The notes: generated by a model from the letters alone, not told the origin. A stretch of DNA of 64,000 nucleotides from Closterium sp. NIES-65 (GCA_948144175.1 CANXME010000387.1:524501-588500); one strand, 5' to 3'; numbered from the stretch's first letter, positions 43,935 through 55,681 are shown. Numbers and translations are program-made.

Positions 43935-44427
43935 TTGTATCGCTCGAATGCTGAAAAGAAAATATACGATACGCTTTAAACTGTCGAATTACGTTTGATT
44001 AGAACCAACGGTTGCACATTCGATATTGTAAGGATTTTTTTGGCATTCCTTACCGCATGCTTCAACATCGCCTACAGCAGCAGCCGTTCATCCATTACTG
44101 CCAATGGGGCTTCGCCAAAGTTCGCGCGCACTATCCACCAAACTATGCACCGCTGGCCTGGCCGTGTCGGCCTATGCTTCGGGGCTAGCCCGAACCTCGA
44201 TGCCAGCCTAGCACTAGCTAGCTCACACGCACCGCGTTACCTTTTGCATGTTCGCACATAAGTATTTGCTCACAACGCATTTCCGCAACCAGAGAACCGA
44301 ACATTTGTTTTTTCACTCGAAGGGACTCACGCCCCTTAGCACCTAGAAGTCGTTGCCCTCGCGTTCTCGTGTAAACGCATGCAACTACAACTGCGCCTAA
44401 AGCTAAGACGGGCCGCCGTCCTTCAAC
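43935..44427. other. No gene seen; perhaps Gyp-3 upstream region
   Basis: It lies directly before the Gyp-3 gag, so it may hold its leader or LTR, but I find no primer-binding site or LTR edge. Confidence 0.4.
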
Positions 44428-45038
44428 ATGGCTGGGCATATCGACCTCACGACCCTTACGCAGGAGCACCTGAATAAATTGCTGCAGCAGCTGCACGAAA
44501 GCACCGAAGAAAATGCGGCACTGACGAACATCACTGCAAAATGTCGTCGCACGGGCACAAGTACAGTCACAAACACAAGGCACACAAGCACCACGAGCAC
44601 GTCAGGCATCACAAGATGGAAGTGTGGGACAACCTTCAAGCGCGGATAGTGATGGTGTTGCCCACAACGCCGTAGACGTCGACCATGGCATGACACACCC
44701 CGGAGCGACGAATGCGGCCAGGAGTCAGCCACGCGTCACGATTTTGGCACCAAACGACGATTCGGCACTGCCGTCATCGATGCCACACAAGCCGCAGCGT
44801 CCGCCTTGCTTCGATCCGAGGGGTGGTCCAATGGTTCAGGCGTGGCTGTTCATGATGAATCTTTTTTTCGATGCCAACTACGTCTCGTCGGACATGGCGA
44901 AGATTCGATACGCCGTGTCGCTGCAGCAAGGGCCCACCATGGACTGGTGGCGCGTCATTGTCACCAAACCGATGGATTACGAGACTCTACCGTCACAGGG
45001 AAGGACAAACCCGACCCTGGGCGCCATCGTATTTCGTG
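44428..45038 (+). pseudogene. Gyp-3 gag, first part
   Basis: It starts MAGHIDLTTLTQEHLNKLLQ, with a short helical stretch, then a frameshift near 44640. The capsid region has PCFDPRGGPMVQAWLFMMN and IRYAVSL...DWWR, a gypsy capsid signature. A frameshift near 45005 brings the frame to SYFVDI at the target site of the solo LTR. The frame resumes as AQYRAWDAW after it. Confidence 0.75.
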
Positions 45039-45043
45039 GACAT

Positions 45044-45171
45044 TGTGAAGAAATTGAGGAATGAAGAAGAGGGGTTTCACTAGCAGTAATGAGGATACAT
45101 ATACCAAACCCTAGATGGGTTGTACTCCCTATAGAGCACCCCACTACAGGCTAGAGAATAACATTCTGACA
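45044..45171 (-). mobile_element. Solo copia LTR (128 bp), target duplication GACAT
   Basis: On the minus strand it starts TGTCAGAATGTTATTC and ends AATTTCTTCACA. GACAT flanks it at 45039-45043 and 45172-45176. It is the same subfamily as the Cop-F LTR (shared CTAGCCTGTAGTGGGGTGCT). It interrupts the Gyp-3 gag. Confidence 0.88.
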
Positions 45172-45176
45172 GACAT

Positions 45177-45910
45177 AGCCCAGTATCGCGCGTGGGATGC
45201 GTGGTGCGCAGGTCTGCGCGCGAGATTCGAGCCAATCGCGGCTTCGATCGCGTTGCAAGAGGCGCCGCACTTGGCACCAGCTCGGCTCCATTCAATACTA
45301 CACCAACGGGTTTCTGGCGCTGTGCGAGCAGGTGGCATACATGCATGAGGCGGAGCGTATCGATTGTTATGTCGGCGGTCTGAAACACAAAATCGCTCAG
45401 GAAATCCCGCTTTGCAACGTCACCAAATTCAATGAGATACTTGCCATGGAGGAAAATTTGGATTTTCTTCGCCGACCGAGACCGGGGTCGTACGGCAACA
45501 ACATCAGCTGGGGACATCGGACTTGTGGGACGAGCAAGCACGTCACGATATGTCGCTGCCGCACCGTTCAAAGGGCGCTGCTTGGCGTGCAATAGGCCAA
45601 GGAACCGTAAGAGCGAATGCCTGGAAAATGCTAAGGGAAAGGGGGAAGCTGAGCAGTAGAAACAGACCAAGCAGCATGGAACCGCTTGAAGTTTGAAGCG
45701 GACACGCCCTCTACTGACAGGTCACGCCACTCGCCCGACCCAACCGCCCCTCGCAATCGACCACACCCGGCTGGATAAGGAGGGTACAATGGTAGACAGC
45801 CCCATACTGCTCAGTGGAAAAATACACGCGGATTTAGTTATAATTTTCATAGACGGTGAAGCCAGCCATAGCCTGATCAACACTGCCACAGCACGGAGAC
45901 TGAAACTGAT
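45177..45910 (+). pseudogene. Gyp-3 gag, second part, and protease
   Basis: Capsid sequence continues (QYRAWDAWCAGLRARFEP, then EAERIDCYVGGL, NEILAMEE), with frameshifts near 45280 and 45470. A knuckle reads CLACNRPRNRKSEC, in which the His of C-x2-C-x4-H-x4-C is Asn. The protease region shows IIFIDGEASHSLIN, where the usual Asp-Ser/Thr-Gly has become Asp-Gly-Glu. Confidence 0.75.
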
Positions 45911-47083
45911 ATTGGACTGATGCTCACTGAAATCAACGCACGACTGGTTGACAGCACGCCACTGGCGATACGGGAACACGTGGAGCGACATCGGATCTAA
46001 TGCAAGGGGTAATTTCACATTTACCTAGGAAATTATGGCGATGACCCTCGACAAGACCAACATTTTGCTTGGCCGTGATTGGTTGCAACGATACAACCCG
46101 CGGATTGACTGGACGACGGGTGACTGCACATGTGCGAGTGAACAGTAACAACATCACCCTACCTTGCTGGAGCTCGCCTGAGTCTTCGTCGGTGCGTGTC
46201 AACGCGATCCCGATGAAACGCGCCGTAGCGGCAGGAGCTGACGTATATGCGCTTAAAATTCAGGAAGCCGAGGCAGCAGACAGGCCAAGAGATTTGCAAA
46301 AATTGCTCGCCGACGTACTGGATGACTTGGCAAGATGACCTAATGGAGGGACTGCCACCTCAGCGACCGCATGACCACAGGATAGAATTAGAACCGGGGG
46401 CACAACCAACAGTACAGTGACAATTCAGAATGACCGAACCCGAACTGCACGAACTGCAAAAGCAGCTGCATTACTTGCTCGAAAAACAGTTCATTCACCC
46501 GAGTTCGTCGTCATTCGCCGCACCGATACTATTCACACCAAAAAAAAGGGGAATTTCGCATGTGTATAGATTACCGCGCACTGAACCGAGTTACCATCAA
46601 GTCCCATTACCCCATTCCGCGAACCGACAAACTGATCGACCAACTTCATACAACTCGAGTCTTCTCGAAGATCAACCTTTGAGGAGGTTATCACGAGATC
46701 CTAGTCAATCCGCCCAACTGCCTGAAAACCGCCTTCCGCACCCACTACAAATCATTCGAATATACAGTAATGCCCTTCAGACTGACCAGCGCCCCCGCGA
46801 CCACAAAGCCTTCCGCTCACTGTTAGATAAGTGCATAAACGTCAACTTAGACGACATACTAGTTTACATCACTGACAGAGCACAACACCTAAAGGACATC
46901 GAAACAATTTTTAAAATACAGGGTGAGAACCGCCTACTGAACAAAGCCTCTAAGTGTGAGTTTTTTACTGGAGTTTCTAGGGCACATTATTTCAGCCGAC
47001 AAAGTGAAATAGACCCGAAAAACATTGCGACGATTCAAGCATGGCGCGCGCTGACAAATTTGACCGAGTTGCAGAGTTTTTTG
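45911..47083 (+). pseudogene. Gyp-3 protease tail and RT, first copy
   Basis: ILLGRDWL closes the protease region. RT follows with [21 protein letters not shown] and a broken catalytic region: TGA after SKINL (46679-46681) where DLRGGYHQI is usual, then NLDDILVYI for YLDDILIY. Another TGA near 46420 replaces Arg of the second copy. The sequence stops at LQSF where Cop-E is inserted. 46032-47083 is repeated at 55808-56857. Confidence 0.85.
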
Positions 47084-47209
47084 TGTCAAACATTATATAT
47101 GTTGTTGTAGTTGTTTAGGCCACAGTGGGTTAGCCTATAGGGGGTACACATTCCTAGGTTTTCATACTTGTACTCATTTCACTGTTAGTTCATTCATCCT
47201 TGTTCAACA
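47084..47209 (+). mobile_element. 5' LTR of Cop-E (126 bp)
   Basis: It starts TGTCAAACATTATATATG and ends TCCTTGTTCAACA. Next come TGGTATAGAGCAGG and the hairpin GGTCCT-TCCT-AGAACC (one mismatch). Confidence 0.92.
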
Positions 47210-47289
47210 TGGTATAGAGCAGGTCCTTCCTAGAACCGATTTTTTTTAGGGCCCACCACTACCTACCTACCTACCTACCTGCGCCCTAG

Positions 47290-47870
47290 GGCGCCTCGGC
47301 TTTCACGCCCCTAGAGGCCCCGTCGGCCCCGCGCTCTCGCACCTAGAGACCTAGGTCGGCCCCGCGCTCGCTTTTAGAGGCCCCGAATCGGCCCCGCGCT
47401 TACCCCTAGAGGCCCGCGTCGGCCCCGCGCTCGTCCTTAACGGCCCCGAATCGGCCCCGCGCTTACCCCTAGAGGCCCGCGTTGGCCCCGCGCTCGTCCC
47501 TTCCGGCCCCGATCGGCCCCGCGCTCGTCCCTCACGGCCCCGATAGGCCCCGCGCTCGCCCTTAGAGGCCCACGTCGGCCCCGCGCTCGTCCCTTACGGC
47601 CCCGATCGGCCCCGCGCTCGTCCCTCACGGCCCCGATAGGCCCCGCGCTCGCCCTTAGCACCCACGTCGGCCCCGCGCTCGTCCATCACAGCCCCACCTG
47701 CTCCCCGCGCCCTTAGCGGCCCCGAACGGCCCCACCCAGACCGAGCAGCCCGAACCGAGCCGACCCGAGCCGCCCAGCCCTAACGCAAACGAGCCACCCG
47801 ACCCGAGCCGCCAGCCCTAACCGCCCGGGCCGCGCCGCCCTACCTGTACCGAGCCGCGCCGCCCTACCTA
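47290..47870 (+). repeat. GC-rich leader repeats of Cop-E
   Basis: Units such as CGGCCCCGCGCTCGTCCCTT and GGCCCCGATCGGCCCCG recur about every 45-55 bp. Confidence 0.82.
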
Positions 47871-47907
47871 CCCTACTGCTCCTACTGCTTTTCCTACTGC
47901 TGCTACC

Positions 47908-50030
47908 ATGGCTAGCCCTCCTGTGCTAGCCTTCGATGCTGAGGGCCGCCCAGTGAAGTTCGACACCTGGCTTGATGACCTACACCTCTTTCTACAGCTC
48001 ACTGCCAAGGAAGACATCTCGCTGTACCATCATGCCTTAGGCCACGCTACTCCTCCTACTGCTACTGCTGACAGCACTGCCCGCTCACAGTGGCAGACTC
48101 GTGACGCCCATGCTCGCTTCCCTATTCGCAAATCTCTGCCGATAGATGAGCGCGAGCACTTTGGGCAGCACAAGACTGCACAGGCACTGTACACTGCTGT
48201 CGTTGCCCGCTACTCCTCACCGGCCTCTGCCAGCTCTAGGCCGTCTCTCTCTTCCTTACCTGTTCCCCGACTTAGCTTCCTTCCACACTGTCGCTGATCT
48301 CATTACCCACCTCCGCACTAGTGAGGCTCGCTTCCGCGCCGCTATGCCTGATGAGTTCCTTGCCAAGAACCCACCCCCGCTCTGGCTCACTCTCTACCAC
48401 CTAGTCACGCGCCTCCCTGACACTCTGCGCTCAGTCAGGGACCACTTCCTAGCTCGCTGCCCCACCGAGCTCACCATTGCCCTCCTCGAGAAGGAACTCC
48501 TTGCAGCTGAGGCTAGCATAGTCGCTGTAGGTGCCTCTCGCGGCGACCCCCGTACCCCGTTCTTTGAGGGGTGTTCTCCCTCCCCCCTTCTTCCCTCTGT
48601 CGCCTCTGCTGCTGTTGTCGACCTCCTTGGTGCTAAGAAGGTCGGGACTGCGTCTGCTTCGAGTGGGCGCCGCAGCGGCAAGGGCAAGGGGGGCAAGGGC
48701 GGTGGTGGTGACAGCGGGGGTGGCGGTGGTGGGGGAGGTGGTGGTGGCGGGGGGGGTGGCGCGGGTGGGGGAGGTGGCAGCAGTGGGGGGGGGTGGCGGC
48801 AGCGGCGGGGGAGGTGGCCGGGGCGGAGGAGGTGGTGGGGGTGGCGCTGGACGAGGCAGCGGCCGAGGTTGGGGTGGTCGAGGAGGTGGTAGCGGCGGTG
48901 GTGGTCGTGGAGGCGCTGGCGGTGGCCAGGGCCAGCAGCACACTCCGTCGCCCCAGGAGGTCCGTGAGTGGTACTCTCAGCACGAGGGGGGGGGGTGGCC
49001 TTAGCTGCACGTACGTCATTCGCACTGGTGACCGCACTGGCCAACCGTGTGGGGGACCGCACGCCACACAGCGTTGCTTCGCTCGTCTGAACGACGCTTG
49101 GCGTGTTCAGTTCCCTCAGGCCACTGAGCTGCCCCGCTGGGTTGATCTCCTGAAGAAGGGGATTGATATTTATGCTTTAGACTTTGATGCTATTCTCACT
49201 GCCATGTATGTGATGTCTACTAGTGGAGAGGGTACTGAGTACCTGAGTGTCCCGCCCGACCCGGGCATTAGGACTAGTGCGTCTGCCGCCCCAGGTACTC
49301 GCGTGTCCGCTACCCCAGGTGCTGGTGAGGCTGCTGCTCTAGGTGCGTGTACGTCAGCCCCCCCTAGTACTGTGTCGACTGCAGCACTGCACACCTTCAC
49401 ACTGGATTCAGGTGCCTCTCGCTGTTTCTTTCGTGACCGCACTGCCCTTGAGCCCCTTGCTCGACCAGTTGCTGTCTCCCTCGCTGACCCCTCTGGGGGT
49501 CCGGTCCTTGCGACCTCCTCCACTGTCCTTCCCTGTCCTGCGGTCCCGTCGGGCACCCTGTCAGGTCTCCACCTCCCCTCGTTCTCTACGAACTTGGTGG
49601 CAGGTTGTGCACTACAGGACGCGAGTGTTCACCAGTTCACCCCTGCCTACGAGCGTGTCACACACTACACGTGTGCCCGTACAGGCCGCCACTTGGCTAC
49701 CTTCACCCGGCAGCCGGGGTCGGACCTGTACACACTGACTACTGCCCCCCCTCAGGTCACTGCGTCTGCGTCTGCGTTAGCGTCAGGTGAGCTGTCCGCC
49801 CCCTGCTCGTGTCGCTCTCTGGCACACGAGACTGTCCTCTGGCACCACCGCCTTGGCCACCCGTCTGTGCAGCGGCTTCGTGCCATGCACTCCCGGTACC
49901 TTGTCTCTGGCCTTCCCAGGGTCCTTCCTCCCCTCCCTCCCTCACCTGCTCCTCCCTGTCTTCCCTGTGTCGAGGGGCGGCAGCGCGCCGCTCCTCACTC
50001 CTCCTCGTTTCCCCTTACGACTGCTCCCTT
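47908..50030 (+). pseudogene. Cop-E gag, protease and integrase zinc finger
   Basis: It starts at the ATG at 47908 (MASPPVLAFDAEGRP). A frameshift near 48230 and another in a G run near 48786 precede the Gly-rich end of gag; a run of 10 G at 48986-48995 shifts the frame again. Then come the C-x13-C-x3-H-x4-C knuckle (SCTYVIRTGDRTGQPC), protease FTLDSGASRCFF, and the integrase finger WHHRLGH with CLPC. Confidence 0.9.
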
Positions 50031-53000
50031 GCAGACGCTCCACATGGACGTGTGGGGCCCAGCCCGCGTCCGTGGTCAGGGTCAGGAGAGGTACTTCCTG
50101 ATAGATGTTGACGACTACTCGCGCTACACCACGGTCTTCCCCTTGCGCGCCAAGGGTGAGGTCCCTGATGTTTTGATCCCTTGGATCCGCAGGGCTCGTC
50201 TCCAGCTCAGCGAGCGTTTCCGCTCGGACTTTCCTGTCCTGCGCTTGCACTCTGACAGAGGTGGTGAGTTCTCCTCCGACCTCTTGGCAGCCTACTGTGC
50301 TGAGCACGGCATTGAGCAGTCGTTCACGCTTCCGGCCTCTCCACAGTAGAATGGGGTTGCGGAGCGCCGCATTGGCCTGGTCATGGAGGTCGCTCATACC
50401 TCCTTGATCCATGCGGCTGCCCCCCACTTTTTGTGGCCGTTTGCGGTCCGGTACGCTGCGCATCACCTAAACCTCTGGCCCCGTGTCTCCTTGCCGGAGA
50501 CCTCGCCCACACTGCTGTGGACGGGGGAGGTTGGCGATGCGTCGCGTTTCCGGTTCTGGGGATCTGGAGCTTTTGTCCGCGATTCGTCTGCGGACAAGCT
50601 CTCCTCTCGTGCTGTTCCCTGCGTCTTCCTCGGCTTTGTTCCGGACGCGCCTGGTTGGCAGTTTTACCACGCCACCTCGTGTCGGGTCTTGCCCTCTCAG
50701 GACGTCACTTTTGACGAGTCTGTCCCCTACTACCGCCTCTTCCCCTACCGCACTGCCCCGCTCCTGTGGAGATTAACTCTACAACGGTAGTGAGCTAGAC
50801 TACAGGGGTTGGCACGAACTACTAGAGGTGATCTTAGCTTTGCTTAGTTCCTTAGTGTTTGCACATTCACGGAAGAATTTGGCAAGAGTTTTCACTAGCA
50901 AAGTTGGAATTCCAGAATAATCAAGAAGCAATGACAACAATGACTACATCAGGCACCTAGCAACCCTGCAGCCAGCCTGGTCGACCGCCAGCGCAGCTCG
51001 GTCGACCGCCTGCCAGCATTGCGTAGAGGAGTTGCGCCAGCACTGCAGAAGGGCGACCTGCCAACAAAGCAGGTCGACGGCGTGCCCCGTAGAACACAGC
51101 AGTGCGCGCGCTCACAGGTGTGCGCAGACGATTGGCCCGACTTGCCTCGTTGGGCATTCGTCGGCTGTTTGTCTGCGCCTGACGAGCCACATCGACTTCG
51201 GGATACCAGCCCGAAGTCGCCTGCGCCATCGCGATCTCGACGACGTTCGCGTGCCTCCGCAGAACTCGTCGAGCAGGTTACCCGGTCGACCTGGTCGACC
51301 CCTGGTGCTCTGGTCGACTCCCAGGTGCCTCCCGTCGACCACTGGGTCCCTCTGGTCGACCACCGGGCGCTCGTGGTCGACCACACCTCCCGTCAAGCTA
51401 CCCCTTGGTCGACGGACCCCTTCCGTCGACCAGAACTGCTCTGTCGACCTCCCGGTCGAACTGCAGTTCGACGGGATGCTCCGTTGTCCTCCCGGTCGAG
51501 CTGCAATTCGACGAGACGCTCCGTTGATCCTCCCGGTCGAGCTGCAGTTCGACGGGATGCTCCATAGACCTCCCCGTCGAACTGTAGGTCGACGGACTGC
51601 TTCGTCGACCTCCCAGACGGCTCACCCGTCGCCCAGGCCAGTCAGGTGCAGCTGTCGAGCATCCTGGTCGACAGCAACACCACAGTGGTTCGCTGCAGCT
51701 CGACGTAACCTGTCGAGCAGCTATCCCACTGTGAGAAGTTGGCTGCTACTTCCGTACATCCGACCAAGTTGTCGGCGTTGCCCAAGCAAGGGCGGGGCCA
51801 ACACTTCATTCCCGTTAACAGCTCCCACCCCCGCCTCTCTTCCTCGCGCCAGGTGCTGCTGTCATAGACCCCCTCCCCCCTCAGGGTGCCGCTCCCTCAG
51901 GTGTGTCTCAGGTAGACCCGGTCGAGCCTGTTGAGGTTGCTGTCGACTCTCGTCCTGCTGGGGGTGCTGAGCGTGAGGGTGCGGAGACTAGGGGTGCTCA
52001 GCTTGGGGGTGTTGACTCTGGGGTTGCTGAGCCTGGGGGTGCAGAGACTGGGGGTGCTGAGCTTGGGGGTGCTGACTCTGGGGGTGCTGAGCCTGGGGGT
52101 GCGGAGACTGGGGGTGCTGAGCCTGGGGGTGCGGACACTGGGGGTACTGAGCCTGGGGGTGCTGAGCCTGGGGGTGTGGTGACTGGGAGTGCTGAGCCTG
52201 GCGGTGCTGGGCCTGAGGGTGCTACACCTGGACGAGACCTCTCCTCGGAGCAGTTGCGTGAGTGGTACTTACAGTACTGCAGCCTCCGGAGTGTTACCTC
52301 TGGGACCAGGCGCACTACAGGGACTAGGGCTGGTACTTCTCCTCCTAGTCGGGAGCTCCCCTCTCGTGAGCGGATCCGTGAGTGGTACGCGCGCCGTTGC
52401 ACACTTCGGAGTGGTGCGCCTCGTCTCACGGACCCAGCTGCCCCTGGTGCTACGGACCCGGGAGTTGGAGCTGCTGCTGGTGCTGCGGACCCTGGCGTTG
52501 GAGCTGCTGGTGGTGCTGCGGCCCCTGGCGTTGGAGCTGCTGCTGGTGCTGCGGACCCGAGGGTTGGAGGTGCTGCTGGTGCTGAGGACCCGGGCGTTGG
52601 GGCTGCGACTGGTGCTGCGGACCCTGGCGTTGGAGCTGCGGCTGGTGCTGTGGACCCTGGTGTCGGAGTCCCTGCTGGTGCTGAGGACCCGGGCGTTGGA
52701 GCTGCGGCAGGTGCTGTGGACCCTGGTGTTGGAGCCACTGCTGGTGCTGAGGACTCGGGCGTTGGTGCTGAGGCTCGTACTGAGGACCTGGGCGTTGGAG
52801 CTGCTGCTGGTTCTGGTACTGCCGCTGGGGGTACAGGTGCTGTCCCTGTTGTGTCTCGAGTCGCCGCGCGCCCTCAGCCGTACTTCGTTCCGCTCCTTCA
52901 GCAGGTTCTTGGTCTCTCGCCTCCTCCTGGTCCTCCTCCCTTAGCGTGTTCACAGCCTGTCCCGTCACAGTTACAGTTGCAGCCGGCCTCCCCACTACCT

Positions 53001-53850
53001 GCTCCTTCTCCTTACACTGGTCCTATAGGCGGTCTTACTAAGCGTCGTGAGTCTGCGTCTCGTCCTGCGTCGCCTGTCCGTCCTTCTAGCGCTAGTGCTC
53101 GTAGTTCGCGCCAGCGTCCTCCTCCTGCCCCTGGCACGCACCGGATGTCTCTACGTCCGTCTACTGCTCCTCTGCGTGCCCCTTTGCCTTCTCCTCCTGC
53201 GTCCTCTCTTCCTGCTCTTGCCGACCCTGCGTCGGACTCTCTTCGTGCTGCCAGTCCTACTATCACGCGTCTCCTTGCTACTGCCGTCACTGACCCTACC
53301 TTTGAGTCTTCTGCTGCGTCTGCCCTAGTTGCTGAGCTCGTCGACTTTGCTGCGCGCTGTCGCCTAGACTACGCTGCTAGGTCTTGTTGCTGAGTCTGAG
53401 TCTGTCTGTCCTCCGTCCGTCGGGGGTGCGTGTGCCCTTGGCACGGACGTCCTTGAGGACAGGCAGGAGGAGTTCCAGTGCTTGGCCGCTGCTTCACCTC
53501 ATCTCGTGTCCGTACTGCTTACCCTTGAGGGAGACCCAGATGCACTTGACATCCCGACTCCGCGCTCTTACGCGGAGGCGATAGAGGGTCCCTACTCCTC
53601 TCAGTGGCAGGCAGCTATGGATGCAGAGATGGCCTCCTGGAAGTCCACAGGCACCTACGTTGACGCTGTCCCCCCTCCTGGGGCGAACATCGTCAGTGGC
53701 ATGTGGATCTTCAGGGTGAAGCGGCCGCCGGGTTCTCCGCCTGTCTTCAAGGCGCGTTACGTGGCTCGTGACTTCAGTCAGCGACAGGGGGTTGACTACT
53801 TTCAGACCTTCTCCCCCACCCCGAAGATGACCACTCTTCGGGTACTGCTG
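50031..53850 (+). pseudogene. Cop-E integrase, linker and first part of RT
   Basis: The core has Asp in MDVWGP, Asp in LHSDRGGEF and Glu in NGVAERR. TAG at 50347-50349 replaces the second Gln of SPQQNG. The frame is cut at YRTAPL by the solo LTR at 50765-51820 and resumes after it. The linker has GAEPG-type repeats (51960-52220) and GAADPGVGAA repeats (52440-52780). A frameshift near 53380 is followed by RT sequence (SGMWIFRVKRPPGSPPVFKA, FSPTPKMTTLRVLL), which is cut by the miniature element at 53851. Confidence 0.9.
50765..51820 (+). mobile_element. Solo GTCGAC-type LTR (1056 bp), target duplication GCTCC
   Basis: It starts TGTGGAGATTAACTCTACAA and ends CATTCCCGTTAACA. GCTCC flanks it at 50760-50764 and 51821-51825. 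GTCGACC words are dense at 50980-51700. Removing it restores the Cop-E linker as in Cop-D. Confidence 0.92.
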
Positions 53851-54197
53851 TCTCAGAATCCCAACCACTAGACCATTGGGATAAAAGGGCTTGTTTCAGT
53901 AGCGGGTCAGTGCGCCCATAACCCCCCAGGCAAATGTGCCTGTAACCCTTCCCTAGGATCGATCGGGGATCACCAGTGGACCTCTGACACCCCCCCGCAC
54001 TGGGATGCCCGAAGTGCATACACCGGGATTCGAACCCGAGACCTTCGCTCTGATACCATCTCAGAATCCCAACCACTAGACCATTGGGATAAAAGGGCTT
54101 GTTTCAGTAGCGGGTCAGTGCGCCCATAACCCCCCAGGCAAATGTGCCTGTAACCCTTCCCTAGGATCGATCGGGGATCACCAGTGGACCTCTGACA
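53851..54197 (-). mobile_element. Miniature terminal-repeat element with tRNA-type promoter, copy 2
   Basis: Two identical 139-bp terminal repeats (53851-53989 and 54059-54197) enclose 69 bp. TGCTG flanks it at 53846-53850 and 54198-54202. On the minus strand the inside reads primer-binding site TGGTATCAGAGCG, B box GGTTCGAATCC (54026-54036), then a run of seven G before the downstream repeat. The A box TGGTCTAGTGG lies in the upstream repeat (54073-54083), with TTTT just before it (54091-54094). Removing the element restores the RT sequence VLLH of Cop-E. Confidence 0.93.
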
Positions 54198-54202
54198 TGC
54201 TG

Positions 54203-55484
54203 CACGTTGCTGCTCACCGGGACTACGAGCTGCACTCTCTCGTTTTCAACACAGCTTTCTTGCAGGGCAGCCTGCACGAGGAGATCTGGCTGCACCGCCC
54301 ACCTGGCTTCACTGGGGCTTTCCCTCCTGGTACCTAGTGGAGTCTCCGGCGTCCAGTCTACGGTCTCCGCCAGGCGCCACGTGAGTGGCACGACACACTG
54401 AGGACTACGCTTGCGGCTCTTGGGTTCGCTCCTTCTACTGCTGACCCGTCGCTGTTTCTGCGCACCGACACCTCTCTGCCGCCGTTCTACATCCTCGTGT
54501 ACGTCGACGACTTGGTCTTTGCCACAGCTGACTCTACTGGACTCGGCTACGTGAAGTCCGAGCTGCAGAAGAGACACACGTGCACTGACCTGGATGAAGT
54601 GCGCAGCTACCTTGGCTTGCAGATCACCCGGGACAGAGCACGCCGCACCATTACCCTGACTCAGTCACACATGGTGCAGCAGGTCATTCAGCGCTTCGGC
54701 TTCACGTACTCCTCGCCTCAGGCCACTCCTCTGTCTACTCGCCACTCGCTCTCAGCTCTGCCTTCGGATGAGTCCGTAGAGTCGAGTGGCCCGTACCCAG
54801 AGCTTGTTGGCTGTCTCATGTACCTGATGACCTGCACACAACCTGACCTTGCATACCCTCTTAGCATTCTTGCACGCTATGTTGCTCCTGGGAGACACCG
54901 ACCAGAGCACATGGCTGCAGCGAAGAGGGTGTTGCGCTACTTGTGCAGTACGTCGGGCATGGGACTAGTGCTTGGAGGGCGCAGTCCAGTGGTCCTCACT
55001 GGACACGCAGACGCTTCTTGGGCTGACGACCAGGCTACGCAGCGGTCGTCACAGGGTTACACCTTCAGCCTTGGTTCCGGCTCTGTTTCGTGGCGGGCTA
55101 CTCGCCCGTCTTCTGTTCTCGGCTCCAGTTGTGAGGCTGAGATCTACGCAGGGGCCATGGCTGCTTAGGAGCTTCGCTGGCTCACCTACCTGCTGACTGA
55201 CCTTGGAGAGCCGCCTCGTTCTCCTCCAGTCCTGTACGTCGACAACAAGGCCATGCTGGCCTTGTGTCGGGAGCAAAGACTGGAGCACAGAACAAAGCAC
55301 ATTGCTCTCCGCTACTTCCTTGCTCGTGAGCTACAGCAGCGTGGTCTGTTGCGACTTGCGTACGTGGCCTCTGAGGCCAACACTGCTGATGTCTTCACCA
55401 AGGCACTTCCGCCTTGTGATCATCAGCGCTGCTGTACCTAGCTGGGTCTTGTGTCTGTCTTGCCTCACTTGCTCTCCTCTTGAC
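54203..55484 (+). pseudogene. Cop-E RT (rest) and RNase H
   Basis: RT resumes with YELHSLVFNTAF (usually DFSTAF) and reaches an intact YVDD (VYVDDLVFA). TAG at 54335-54337 replaces Gln of GTQWSLR. RNase H has TGHADASWAD, SCEAEIYA, then TAG at 55166-55168 (AA-x-ELRW, Gln in sisters), YVDNKAM, and TAG at 55439-55441 near the C-terminus (again a Gln). Confidence 0.92.
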
Positions 55485-55681
55485 CCTCTTTGTACTGTTA
55501 CATATATATATCACTGCTCTTGCTTGTTTAGTCATATATATATATATATATATGTACTCCTGCATGTGAACTAGCCTTGTGGCCTTGCACTTGTGCTCGG
55601 ATTGTGTGGTGACGTTGTGATCCACCCTGAGCTTGCTTTGCTTTGCTTTGCTTTACTTGACTGGTCTTGTGACCCCTAGTT

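Noticed and set aside
45055-45171. A 117-bp version of the solo copia LTR
   Set aside because: Starting it at 45044 gives TG...CA ends and a perfect GACAT duplication, so the 128-bp reading is preferred.
54010-54090. A tRNA gene on the minus strand
   Set aside because: A and B boxes are good, but no acceptor stem closes and the sequence lies inside an element with terminal repeats and target duplication, so I treat it as a promoter derived from a tRNA.
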